A stretch of 64,000 bases of DNA from Phymatolithon calcareum (lineage: Eukaryota > Rhodophyta > Florideophyceae > Hapalidiales): NCBI GenBank assembly GCA_977006965.1, contig OZ345360.1:1984001-2048000 (forward strand). The letters are read 5' to 3'. Position 1 is the first letter of the stretch. Each line of letters starts with the position of its first letter. Of the stretch, positions 23,086 through 34,799 are shown piece after piece. The notes beneath the pieces were generated by a model. It saw only the letters and a program-made list of their open reading frames with translations. It was not told where the DNA came from and searched no databases. Position numbers and translations under genes: made by a program.

Positions 23086-23753
23086 GCTAGTACATTACAT
23101 GCCAACGCACATTAGTTGTCCATATATTAGCAATCAGCACGCAAGCGCTACAAGCGAGCAAAAACAATACAGTACAGTCCCGATCACTTCTAGCGTCCTA
23201 GTTCGGTGAGTCATTTCTGAAACGGGCATTTGTAAGCCGGAAGCCATCGAAGACCAAAACTTTTGTGTTGCTCGTTGGCATAATGCTTCATTCACAGGGG
23301 ACATTCCCGTGGAATCTTTACTGGTTTAAACCATTTCGTGTGTTCACCATTTTGCAAACAGAAATCACGGCTCTATAATCAGCACTATGAACAACTTGTG
23401 CACATCTCTCTACCATATGCGTTCTGTAGCATTACGCACTACTCAGTTTCGACCAGTGTGCACTATTCAAATCATTCTTCCGTATGCTTCTATCTCGCAG
23501 CGACACGGCATATGGGATATGTGATGGAGCTTGAGGAGAACCTCTGGTAATATATTTGGAACATATTGCTGGCTCTCTTGTAAAAACTGATCTCATCAAA
23601 GTGCGCCTTTGCCACGGAATAGAGAAATATTTCTTATTTTCCTTATTCGTATCGCATACAAAGAAAAGAGTACAACAGTCGCTGGTACATTGCACCACTG
23701 GAAATTGTAGGGACACAAGGGGAGTGGAGCAGGTGTAGCTCCAAGTATCAAAT

Positions 23754-24365
23754 ATGGTGAAATTTGTCTCCATCATTAGCGCACTTGGCCTTGCCATGGC
23801 ATGTTTGGCCATCTTTGCTAATGTAGGCCCGCCCGCTGCAAATGATCAACTCTTCACAACTTCCAGGAGATCGTCGACCGGAAGATATAGTAATGCCTCC
23901 ACGAAGAGGAACGGTATCACCACTCGTACAGACCGCAAGGGCCGTAAGATTTATCGACGACACATTGTGTACGAATGGGTTAACGGAAAGTGGAAAAAGA
24001 TTACAATCAATGGTCCTCTCCGCTTGCGCAGGAGGTCTAAGAGAAGGTGGACAACCAAGAAGCAGTCTTTCAAGAAGTGGAAATCGGTTAATGGGATAAA
24101 AATCAACGGCGAGCGCCTACCCACGACTTGCCACTGCAGAAAGGCTCGTGAGGGCCGCGGTTATTGCTATTACTACACGGATGGAAGAAATTATTATTGT
24201 GATTCTCGCATTTGCGAAGCGCGATTCGTGTGCGTGGGAGGAAAGCGTTACACTGGTGTGAATTGTATCATCCGCAGGGTTACGTCAAAGATTGTGCCGT
24301 ACGGTGAGAAAACGTGCAAGACGGAGAAGGTGAATAGGTACATATACATTCCGTACGCGGATTAA
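23754..24365 (+). CDS. Secreted basic cysteine-rich protein
   Basis: 203 residues, single exon, family not recognised. The N-terminus (MVKFVSIISALGLAMACLAIFA) is a clear signal peptide with probable cleavage before or within GPPAAND. The mature protein is strongly basic, with clusters such as LRLRRRSKRRW and KKQSFKKWK, and has eight cysteines in the C-terminal third: a CHC pair, GYCYYY, YYCDSRIC, FVCVGG, VNC and KTC. These could form four disulfides. A polysaccharide-binding matrix protein or a defence peptide precursor would fit the charge and cysteines, but nothing here shows function. A degenerate copy lies immediately upstream at 22507-23085, so the gene has duplicated in tandem. Opposite-strand frames are short. 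Confidence 0.72.
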   Translation: MVKFVSIISALGLAMACLAIFANVGPPAANDQLFTTSRRSSTGRYSNASTKRNGITTRTDRKGRKIYRRHIVYEWVNGKWKKITINGPLRLRRRSKRRWTTKKQSFKKWKSVNGIKINGERLPTTCHCRKAREGRGYCYYYTDGRNYYCDSRICEARFVCVGGKRYTGVNCIIRRVTSKIVPYGEKTCKTEKVNRYIYIPYAD

Positions 24366-25728
24366 ATATGGCTCAGGCTAACGCACGTTTGCAAGCCAAA
24401 TTACTGCAATCAGAGAGCCATTTAAAATGCAAGCTTAAACCTGTGAGTGAATCTGTGGTGCTGATTTGATTGTCGATATTTCTGTAGTCACAACCGTCAT
24501 ATGTGCATTCATAAACAAAGGCCACACAAAAGAAATATCCAACGACAATGGATAGATAAGTGAAGAAGTGACTGGGAGACGCGAGACATGTTGTTGGCAC
24601 CCATTCCATTGTAAGTTCTCTCCCACAAACGAAAGAATAGAAATGGTTCATGTCCCAGCTACAGCAGTCAAGTGATGCAAGTGATCTGAATTGACTCGTG
24701 TTGCTGGAGCGAGGATAGCCTTCAAGAGTATTGTGAAGAATGTAATCTGGCAAAAATGCCAAGAGACAAAGATATCCGAAGCGGGTGTGAGGAGCATTGC
24801 CTAATTCACAGTCAGTCGTGGATTTACTCGGCGATTGATGGGATGGATAGTTTCGACTTCACCCGCCCGATATTCGTGAGGAGCAAACAACCATTTCCAG
24901 CTATTGTTTTTGCGATAAGTATAAGCATAAAACTTACCTTTAGCTATCGGTGATCGAAATCAGGTTTCCATTTGTTTCGTCAGAAGATTCTTCTAACGAA
25001 GTCCATGTGGCTGCTTGCCGTCATCGTTAACATAAAGAAGGGGCAAGTTTCCGCGAGTTGCCAGGGGGGCATGCAGGAGAATTTGATTTTTGTGATTTTG
25101 TATTCATGTCATTTTTGCTCCTCAAACCAGCCGTGTTACGACGGTTGAAGTTAAAACCATGGTTCGAAACGGAGATCCAAACAGAAGGAAATAATGCAGT
25201 CGCTCATTGTAAACGCCTGTCGAGTGGTACACTTTTCTTAATGTCTTGTGTCAGTCCACCAAAATGTTCACTGGAATAGGAGCTTATAAAAAAGTTCTGA
25301 AAGTAAATGAAACGCCAGCGAGTTGAGACCGTGGTCACTCAGTCAATCAGTTCATCACGTGATCCTTAAAAGCAGTGGAATACAGAGCCCAGGCGGCTGG
25401 ACAGCACTGTACTCCACGGCCAATCATTAATTCTCCTGAACCCGCATCTGCCATTTCCGTAATTTACAATCCATTGAGGAAACACATTTTGTTCGCGTCC
25501 ATAAATGAGTCGACCGCTATAGCACGAATTGCAGACCATCATAAATAGATATCTGTCTGTACTATACGTACTGTATTATGATGTACAGCCTTGGAATCCT
25601 ACACATTGCTACAGCTACATGTGCGGATAGCTGGCGTAGAAAGAAAATCGTGTGTTGCCATCCCGACTGCCATAAAACCTGACCCCTGCCGTACGCGATG
25701 CAATCGTATTGCCGAACGTGTGGCAAAC
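24366..25728. other. Intergenic, upstream of AAA copy 2
   Basis: No supported gene. A 129-codon minus-strand frame at 24373-24762 has some hydrophobic stretches but no recognised domain and overlaps another minus frame. The promoter of AAA copy 2 should lie near the right end; a frame continues upstream of the chosen ATG to 25591 but has no counterpart in copy 1. Confidence 0.4.
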
Positions 25729-28700
25729 ATGGCAGAGACAGAGATACCTCCGCATGAAGTCCCGAACAACGAGAATGACGCCGACGATCTCCTCAAGCGC
25801 TGTCTTCCGGAGGCCCTTAGCACGCTACTTTCTCTCGAAGATGAGAACACCCCTCTTACCGACGAGCTCACGATGCGAGCATGGGAGATGATGCAGTTCT
25901 GTGTGGATCAGACTCACAAGCAAGTAACCTCCATGTGCGAGGACCTTGAGGATCTTCCGGGTCGACGCGACGTTATATCATCTTTGCAATCGATGCGAGC
26001 TTCCCTCGACGAAGCGCTCACCTCGAGAGTCGCGTCCAGCACCTCTAAGCCGCGACTCTATCGCTTGGCCGAAGCTGTGGGACTGTCGGAAAAGGAGCTT
26101 CGTGCATTTGTATACATCCTTCATTGCAGTGACCTTGGACTCTACAATCAACCGAAGGATCGCACCGTTATGTGTCGCAAATTCGCGGGCATGTCCAGGA
26201 CCGAGTTTTTTTCATTTTCCTGTGCAGATCGCAAATACATGAAGCAAGGTCTTCTTTCCTCCGAGGGCAGTTATGACGATTCTTTCGAGGGAAAGAGAGT
26301 TCCTGCCCCAGTCATCAAGGCGTTGTATGGGGGTGAACTCACACTTATGGAGGCCATGTCGGTTTCGTCGTCTGCAATTGCCGGTATGCTAGCGGCCGAG
26401 GAAGGTACTGTCTTTTCGATTGCAAATGGAATTGTAATGCTTGGCGGAATCCCTGTGGACAAGAAGGATGCCGAAAAACTCAGTGAAACCAAAACCGGTA
26501 CTGAACCAACTGCGAACGGACTGGATGTGCATCCTGAAAAAATGGCTGCGCTGATTGGATCACTGGAGGAGACGGTGGATTTGCCTAATGCTACTTCTGG
26601 AACCGAAACTCCAGACGTCCCTTGTGAATTGGGCGATGAAGAAGCCGAAGAATTGCGTCCGTATCAGACAGATTTGGAGTATTTGAAGGATGGTATTGCT
26701 GTTATTTTGGCAGCTATGTCATTATCTGACAAGCGCATCGGCAGCGATGACTTATTTCTGTTTGACCCACGGAAGAAAAATGAGATTAGCGAGAAGAGAG
26801 AAGCGGAAATGAAACACAAAAAGGCGGAATCAAAATTTACCGTGAGATTGCACATGACTCTGAAAGCGGGGCAATTCTTTCCAAAGTTGGAGCGTTTGGT
26901 GAAGAGACTGGGTCTTTCTCATTTTGAGCGTCTGGTCGTTTTATCTCTGAGTAAGTTTTTTTTCTCTGCGGTCTTCTCTCGCTCCTCTCATGTTCTTCTC
27001 TTTTACTAATGGGATCTTCGCATTTTTTTGAACTTGCCTTGACTATTAGTTGCGCACATTTTGGACCCAAAAATGAAGTCAAGACAGGCTAGGTCAGTTC
27101 GTGTATACGGTTTCTATTTGGGTGTCAGAAGGATTATTCAAGCATTGTGTGACGGAAACCTCGAAAACGAAATCAAAGCACGGGCATCGTTTTACAGAAG
27201 TTCCAGGCTTGTTGCATCAGGTGTTATTTTTCTGCACAATCGGGATGGACCTGGGGCTCAAGATCTTGGCGAGCTTTCCTGTGCGCTCGACCGCATGCTA
27301 TTCGATTATATTGTTGGGCTTGAGACTGAAATGTCTGAAATTATGGCGAGCGCGAAATGTTATTCCCCGGAAGTCCCTATGGAGACTGTGGTTCTTCCTC
27401 AGAAACTGAAGAAACTGGCCGTTGAACGAGTGGAAAACTTCGAGGTATTCCGAAGACTCAGGAAAAAACTTGGATTTGATGATATTGTGCGTTACGGGAG
27501 AGGACTGAGCTTGTTTTTCCACGGAAAGTCGGGCACTGGGAAAACTCTGTTTGCGAACTCTCTTGCTTCGCATTTGGGGAAAAAGGTTCTTTTGATTGAC
27601 GTCAACTCACTGAACACATCTCAGAAAATGTCGGACAGCGAGACTTTGAAGATCATATTCCGAGAAGCGAAAGTTCAGAACGCTATTGTTTTCATGGACG
27701 AGTGCGACGCATTGCTGCAAACTCGTGGGGGCGGTGGTGAAAGAGTGGGAGCTATTCTTCAGGAAATGGAAAACTTTGATGGTATTGTCATTCTGGTAAG
27801 TTGCTTTTTTCTTCTTTTACACCATTAATCGAGCGTGCTGTTTCTTTTCCTTATCTAACATGAAACGTGTTTTTTTAAATTTCTGTTGAGCTTTACAGGC
27901 AACGAATCGTCCTCAGAGCTTGGATGAAGCTATGCATCGTCGAATTGCGCTTTCGCTCGAGTTTCCGGAACCAGATGCCCAGATGCGACTTGACATTTGG
28001 AAGCGTCATATCCCGAAAGACATGGTTCTCGAGGCAGATGTCAGCTTGGAATCTCTTGCGATTGAGTTTGAGCTCACTGGAGGATTTATCAAAAACGCTA
28101 TCTTTGAAGCACTTGCCAGTGCAGTCACAAGGGTCATGAACAAGCGTCGAAGCGAAGCCGATAACAAGGTGCTGGGAGAACTAGAGGAAGGAGAAGTACA
28201 AATCACAATGGAGGACCTTCGAGTTGCTTGCCACCGCCAGTCAAGGGCAGATTTAAGCAGAACAAATTTGCAAAGACGAATCATTCCGACAGCCGGTCTT
28301 GAAACCCTCGTGGCGTGCGATGAAGCAAAGTCGACGCTGAGAGAAGTCGTTGAAGTTGAGCGTGTAAGAAGAGTTCTTGCGACAAGGTGGGGCTTCAGTG
28401 GTCAGCAAGCGCGGTCGAATTTTGTGATCATCATGGGACCACACGGATCTGGCAAGACTCACGCCGCCGCATGCCTAGGCTTTGACATTGGAAGACCGTT
28501 ACAGACTATATCATTTCCCGAAATTCTTCGCAAGGGACCCAGTGCATACGAGATTGGCAAGGTTTTCGCTGAAGCTGCTGTTGCTGGAGCAGTCGTCGTC
28601 ATCGAGCAGGGAGAACAATTGATGCTCGAGGCTGCGTGCCCGGAGAATATTGCATCCCAGGGACTTGAACTTCTGTACAACATCAAGTCTTACAACGGAT

Positions 28701-29128
28701 TGGTTGTTCTTTGTGTGGAGACTGCAGAAGCTCATACAGATGCAGGGTGGATTACGCATTCGCCGACTCCTAACAGGGTCGCTGTGCTTGTGAGTTACGT
28801 CGTGAAACTCGCAAAGCCGACTCGAACGGAAAGGCTGCAGCTTTGGAAGCAGCTCATCCCGAAGGATACGCCATGTGCACCGGATATTGATGATGCTCTA
28901 GAGGAGATTGCAACCAAATATGATACGACTGGAGCCAGGATTCTGGCGTGCATTAATCGGGCGGCGGCTGCAGCAGCACGAAGAGGAAACCAGTCACTTT
29001 CTGTGAAGAAGATGAGCTCGGATAGTGTTCTTACTGGAAAGGACCTTATTGCCTCTTGTGAGGCAGAGTTGGCTCTTGTGCGTGCCACGAATAGCACTGC
29101 GGTCTGGGTCCGTGCTTTATATGCGTAG
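25729..29128 (+). CDS. Double-AAA ATPase, copy 2 (three exons)
   Basis: Exons 25729-26950, 27050-27795 and 27899-29128 give about 1065 residues. The start is set by alignment to copy 1: both begin MAE with the shared DADDL and LTDELTM motifs soon after. Both donors read gtaagt; acceptors are tattag and ttacag, with phases 1 and 0 as in copy 1. The first AAA domain has Walker A GKSGTGKT near residue 565, Walker B VFMDECDALL near 620 and a sensor region ATNRPQSLDEAMHRR at the exon 3 start. The second has Walker A GPHGSGKT near 835 and a Walker B lacking its Asp (VVVIEQGEQ near 886). The C-terminal lid contains KYDTTGARILACINRAAAAA. The acidic segment around 290-360 and the N-terminus differ most from copy 1, while the AAA domains are nearly identical. 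The partner and substrate are unknown. Confidence 0.9.
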
Positions 29129-29640
29129 GAACCCGAACATGGAGACTGGTAGAAGCTTAATGTTTGGAATGTGATTATGCGCTTAGTATGTAGTGCTCAT
29201 GAGAGCACTGTCGAAGAAAGCATATAAACTTTTGATGATATGCTGAGCTGTTCTGGAAAAGTATAAAGTACAGCGATTTGAAAAGATGCAGAGGAAGAGG
29301 TATGGGTGAACTCGGTGGCAAGTGCAGCAATCGGACCTCTCCCTCAGCAGTGTTAATTGCGCGGGAAAATTCCGAATGGAGGTTGTACATATGGCACATT
29401 TACGAATTCTTTCGTTTGTGCTGGTAAAGGCGTGGCACTGAACGGTATCCCTCGAGTGGAACCGCTGGTGAATTGGACGGGCGCAGAAGACGTGGCGCTG
29501 TGTGAGTAGCTGCTGCTGTTCAGGCGCGGGGTTTACCCTGGTTGTCTATCTGCTGTGAAGCACTTGCTTGCAGATCTTGCACCAACTGATTGTGGAGTGC
29601 ACCCCTATGGTGGCAGTCTTTAGGCACGGATGCAACAAGG
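29129..29640. other. 3' flank of AAA copy 2, no gene
   Basis: Nothing recognisable. Base composition shifts from the gene-rich left third to the AT-rich repeat region around 29.6 kb. Confidence 0.4.
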
Positions 29641-29790
29641 ACACAATTCCATAACTTTAGTTATGGTATTATACAGAGATGTTGAGTTATGACACCCAGG
29701 TTTCTAAAAATTTAATTGGACGAGATTATCGAAATGATTGGACCACAATATCGTTTTCTGCGATTTCATTGGACCTCTCAGAGATTAAAA
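29641..29790. repeat. Repeat C, possible Helitron 3' terminal segment
   Basis: Aligns with 49905-50235: both have CCATAACTTTA near the left edge, then a shared GATACCCACGTTTCTG-like stretch, a GATTGG segment and TTCATTGGAC. In both places the segment runs directly into ATTAAAATTTG, the same sequence that begins the Helitron 3' region at 38596. It may therefore be the true 3' end of the Helitron family, lost from the full copy. A small hairpin with 7-bp arms lies at 29649-29666. Confidence 0.5.
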
Positions 29791-31297
29791 TTTGTAGATT
29801 TTGCAACTTAAAATAATTGATAATTTTTCCTGTTCGCCAATATTTTGGCCATTGAAAAGTTGGACGTTTCAGAAATTCTGCAGATTGCCGCCTTCTTTGA
29901 CACTTTCAAAGAGGCGTTTTGACCCGCCTCCTTGACCTATATTCTAAGAATATTTGCAGGTTTCGCATATTGAATTGATCTCCCACTCCACGAGCACCAC
30001 CAGCTAGCCCAATAGTCGCACCATTTTCCTGTAAGAGGGAAGTTTCACCCTGTGAGAGATGTGTTCAAAATTATTTTGAACGCGGCCGGTTTCAACAAAT
30101 ATGATGTGTTTTCCTGTACCACGAGTCAATAGCTTTGCTGTATCATAGCCTATTGATTTAACGAACTGGAAAGTATATTTGATTTCTACTTTTCCTAACG
30201 TCAATTTGAAGAAAATTTTCCCGCAATTGAGGAATTGGTAGGTTCGTCCCTGGTCTTGTCCAAAACTTTAATATATTCAAGGTTCTTATTTCAGTAATCA
30301 TGCTGAGCTGTCCACTTTGAACACCATCGAATTTTTCATAGTTTAAGTTAGCGCCAAACACGACAAGGGATAGAATCTTGCAAGCATAGTTATCTAAACT
30401 TACTTCCACAGATGGAGATTAAATATTTGGCCAGATAAAGCCGCAATATGTGAAATAGAGTTAAAAATTTGCTCTTCCAATCTTGGAGTCACATGCACAG
30501 AAAACGCGCATATTCCGAGAGAACTAGCTTATATGATATTCAGAGATTTTGAATCCGATATCTCATTCTTGAAAGTTGTATAATATATTCAATTCAAATA
30601 GCTCTATTCCCTATTCGAAGTATCTGGTATCCCCTTCATATAAGCAGTTCCAGTTTCTCGCATATACTGTGACGATTTGCGCACTTGCTACTCATGCGAG
30701 TGGTGGTGCGATACGGTGAAAAGTTTACTGTCACGGCTATCGATTGTAATAAATTATCATAAACGATGCAGTTGGGACGTACTCCTTGTCTGAATTGCTG
30801 ACGTTAAATATTTCCGACGCCATATGGCACTTGTTTTTCGCACTTCTAACGTTTGATATATCCAGTGTTAGCTGCACGTGGGTTTACTATATTTGTCTCT
30901 CGTCTAATTATTACTATTTCTTAACTCCGCACAAGAAATTTTGAGTAAGACACCATTTATTCGTATTTGTCTAATTGAAAAACGGTATGTAAAATTTATA
31001 ATCATTAAAATCCCATGAGGGTGAAGAGAAAACATACACATCTGACGGAGGGATTAGAGTCTGAAAGTGGTTATCGTCTGAGAAAAGTATTGGAATTTGA
31101 AATGGTACAGCTGGGTTCTCCACAGTAATATCCGGATATGGACTGTAGACTAAAGCCGGGGACAAGGGACTAATTTTTGTATTTTGATCAAAGGCAGATT
31201 GATGTGTTCATGTTGATGAAGGACTATATGATATAATATTTTGATTTAATATAAGGGAAAGCAAGTTCATTTCATCACCAATATCAGCAGCACACGA
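29785..31297 (-). mobile_element. Truncated Helitron 3' end
   Basis: Closely matches 38596-40114, the last ~100 codons plus ~1.2 kb downstream of the intact Helitron gene. The minus-strand frame at 30971-31165 ends SPYPDITVENPAVPFQIPIL, matching the Helitron OTU tail, with substitutions and a few small indels. Homology stops sharply at about 31297, where repeat A begins. It is a dead fragment, but it shows that the family has more than one copy here and supplies a second sample of the downstream region. Confidence 0.88.
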
Positions 31298-31700
31298 CCG
31301 GAACGATCTAATTTTGAAACTTGCCAAAACGACTCCTCACCCTTTTTTCCAAATATGGACCGCTGTCTCCTTCATTTCTATGGCGCCTACCAACCCATGA
31401 CCCACGCTACATGCAAAGAATCGCTCCATTACAGCAGCAACATAAAACGTTCTCGATTATAACGCCTGCTTCTCCCGTCAGCCCCGTACGAATGATCATC
31501 GATCCAAAACTCCTACACCCCTAACTATCGTTCACTCAACCGTCCACTGAACACTTCATTTCCTCTGTACCGCCACACCCAACTCACGTGCACATCGTGT
31601 CCACGAATCGAAAAATGAATCGCAATCTTGAGGTCGCTCGTCTTTGCGCGGCAGTTGCCGCTCGTGAAGGTGGAAGACCTTAAATTACGGGGCTACTTTC
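31298..31700. repeat. Repeat A, first copy
   Basis: Aligns with 48098-48530. Shared landmarks are CGGAACGAT, GAAACTTGCCAAAA, CCACGCTACAT, AATCGCTCCATT, ATCCAAAACTC and CTTGAGGTCG or CTTCGAGGTCG. There are many substitutions, so it is old. No protein is recognised. Confidence 0.75.
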
Positions 31701-32094
31701 TGAATTAGAGCCCCGACAATTTAAGTCCTTGTAGGAGTGTCAGCAGAGCCTTTTGAGTGTGAAACACACGTCGCACCTTTTGTGTGGACCTTATCAATTG
31801 CTCCACACAAGAATGCTATTTTGAAAACGTTTTCAAATGTTAAATTGATAGTGGCACAAATTCTCAAATTCAAATACAGCTTTTTTCCCGAAGAAATTTC
31901 CAAATTACACATTGAAGGTGCATCATCGAGATGAACCGACGATACCTACACTTGGCTGGAACACTTCTGAATTTGAAGAGATCACTTCTGGGTGTGTCCC
32001 TCGCATATGGACAAGAGAAATGTCGTGTAGCATAGGTTTGCAAAGAATTATTATTATTTTGATAGGAATAATTTCGAAAGTACTAGAAAAATAA
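31701..32094. other. Unassigned DNA between repeats A and B
   Basis: AT-rich, with only short overlapping frames. It probably belongs to the same element as repeats A and B, because the second locus (48.1-49.6 kb) also has them in this order. Confidence 0.35.
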
Positions 32095-32230
32095 CAGAAT
32101 ATTTGGTCGGAACACTTAAAAATGCTGTATATACGGCGTTCACTGTGTTCCGACCACATAGACCAAATCTAAATCTGAAATTTAATAACACTAAATTAGA
32201 ACCTACCACAGCATATCGGAAAATGGATTT
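32095..32230. repeat. Repeat B, first copy, with perfect hairpin
   Basis: Aligns with 49490-49625; both contain TTTGGTCGGAACACTTAAA, GCTGTATATAC and AATTAGAACCT. In this copy TGGTCGGAACAC is followed 27 bases later by its exact reverse complement GTGTTCCGACCA. In the second copy the right arm has decayed. Confidence 0.75.
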
Positions 32231-34799
32231 ATTTTTCGTAGTCTACAATGAGTAACACTTTGAGTTTTCAATCAACGACTACAGTTTAATTCTTCAATAT
32301 GCCCTATTCTATCCATGTAAAAACTGGGACACAGCAAAACAGAGTGGTGCCAGAATTATATTCGTTTCGATGCACTAGTAAACTAATAGCGCCAAGGCTC
32401 AGTGCATAAGAAAACGGATATAGTACAGCTTCTAGCGGTTATTTGACGGACCTCCTCACTGAGGAGCGAGCGGAAATCTCGAAAAAATCAAGAAAGCAAA
32501 TTCGAAGCAAATCACTCACGCCATCTCCGTAAAGCCTGGCTTATCTTCTGTACAAGGAGTAGCCACACTGATACCTTAAATTCGCTTCGTGCTGCGTTAG
32601 CAACCAAATTATGCTGATATCTCAAATGTACCAAAACTGCAATTCCAGGAGAAGACTATTGGCCGCGCGCGGTCGGTACATCAGAACACACTAATATCGC
32701 ATTGGTAACCAGTCTCACAGAGTGCTCCAGAGTCTTTCGATATCAAAAACAGTTGTGGTATGGTTTACTCGTGGAAAAAAATCAATGGGTTGCGAGCATG
32801 TCACATCGTATGAAATTGGTTCAAATTCGTCATCCTCTGAAGAAGACTAAGATTAGGTCAGTCAATATTGTCTAAGTCAAAGCAGAGAACGCTGTCGATG
32901 ACATTCAGACAGCTTGAACCAAGCCAGCAACGGCAAAACACGGTACCTCTCAGGACTGCTTACAGTGCTCATCCCTACCAATCTTCATCACGAAATTCCT
33001 GTTTATCGTCTTCAGTCGAGATCATATGCTCCTCAAAGGGGCACACAAACTTAGATACAACCTTCAGAAGCTCGCCCTATTCCGAGCCCTCTCGCCTAAG
33101 TCTTACAGGGCCCTTGAGACTAACCATCGCACCGGAAACTTGATATCATCACGCCCGGTCGCCAGCCTAATACCAGCGTACGGTATAAGCGGAAAGTTCG
33201 ATATCTCTTTTAGAGACGATTTTCCTCTCTGTTTTGAGAACTTCGCACTCTAAACGGAGATGTCTTATCCGAGAATCGTGGTATTAGGCTTCACTCGAAG
33301 CACGATTGCGTGGTGACGATTTCCCCAAGTTCACATACGAAAACGTGTTTCTTGGACGTCTGCTAATCTGAGAAGAAAGGGGCGAAAAGAGACTACAGTA
33401 GGCTACTGTAGTCTCTTTTCGCAGTAGCAGAGCCTATTAAGTTTGTCGAAATACACGTCCTCATGAAAAGAGTTGAGTTCAGTGTTGAGAGCGCTTTCTG
33501 GAAGACTACCAGGCCCAAGATATATTTCCCATGTCCTTTTTCTCAAAAACAGGGATGCCAGTGGCCGAATAGCTTTGGTTATTCAGGGTGCAATCAAGTG
33601 AATTAGGCGACATATACTCTGCGCAATACCGTTGGTTACTCGGTCAAGTATCTATCGATCCCGTGAAAAACCATAGAACACACGCTTTGTCAAAGAGATT
33701 TGAAGGCGATATAACCTACAGAATGGCATTTTTAAACTGCCCTGTGGCCGCGTATTTCGGTATCAGGCGCATTACATGTGCGGATTCATCTTAGTTAGTG
33801 CTAACTCTGCAGACATTCACCATGTTCGCTTATAGTTCATAGGGGCAATCTAACTCTTCTGGCGATATTTTAGGTTTTTACCTGGCGGTTATTCGCTGGT
33901 GCCCATACAGAGTGTCAGCAGCATGACGCAACGAAGCTTAAGTGCCGGGTGAACAACTCATCGACAGCACTTGACACGCGCATTACTTGTCGACGTTCAG
34001 TTGCCCCAGAATGTACATTTTCAATCAAGAGCAGCGTCAGACGCCACATTAACCCTAAGAAAAATAAAAGGATGAGTGCAGATGTCATGATGACTACTTT
34101 TGCCAGATTTTAAAAATTCAAGACGACAACCATTGCGTACTTCCCATGTAATAGTCTTGATAATGCCACAATATACATTTGCGACACCTCTACTGTTAGG
34201 AACTGCTTCACTAAACATGCTGACATCTATGAGCTTAGCCTGTTGATGTGCATGATATCGAGAGGCATTCATGTGCCAAATATTAAATGAACCGTATTCC
34301 CTCAATTGAGGGAAATTTTCTGTCAAAGAGATACTAGCAATATGACCAACGTTCGAATTGCCTGTAGTTTTGACCGGCATATATTTGGTGTCAAGACACT
34401 GAATGATTCATGGCCGCACGCCTAGCTATCATACTTTACACCTAAATCTCTCTTTTCCAGCGTATTCAGGCTGCAACGAGAAGCCGATCACCTCTAACAT
34501 AAATTTATATTACATATCAATCGATAGATCAGAGGATTCCAAGGCCATTGGCACCAGTTTCTCCTTTCTGAAATAAAAATTAAATTTGACGGTTTCTTGA
34601 ATCCTGTATTTGAATATCATTTTATTCCGGCTTTTACATGGCTCTCATGCAGGATGTTTAAAAAACAGGCTTATCGAATTTTACAATAAGCTTAACGCCA
34701 ACAGCACGATATCGCCTGATTCGAATGCACGTCGTGTTCTACATCTTAACAAAACATATTTGAAGAAAAACAGAGAACAATTAAGAAAAATAAAACATA
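32231..34799. other. Repeat-region DNA without a supported gene
   Basis: AT-rich. Short frames only; a 119-codon minus frame at 34021-34380 is not recognised. It contains a 39-nt palindrome at 33383-33421. Likely old transposon debris. Confidence 0.4.
33383..33421. repeat. Perfect 19-bp palindrome with 1-nt centre
   Basis: Arms 33383-33401 and 33403-33421 are exact reverse complements around one G. Confidence 0.95.

Noticed and set aside
24373-24762. 129-codon minus-strand frame with hydrophobic stretches
   Set aside because: Possible membrane protein by composition only; no family, no splice partner and an overlapping frame on the same strand.
34021-34380. 119-codon minus-strand frame considered as a second Helitron protein
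   Set aside because: A short similarity to the Helitron downstream region is only a palindromic CCCTCAATTGAGGGA stretch, not protein homology.
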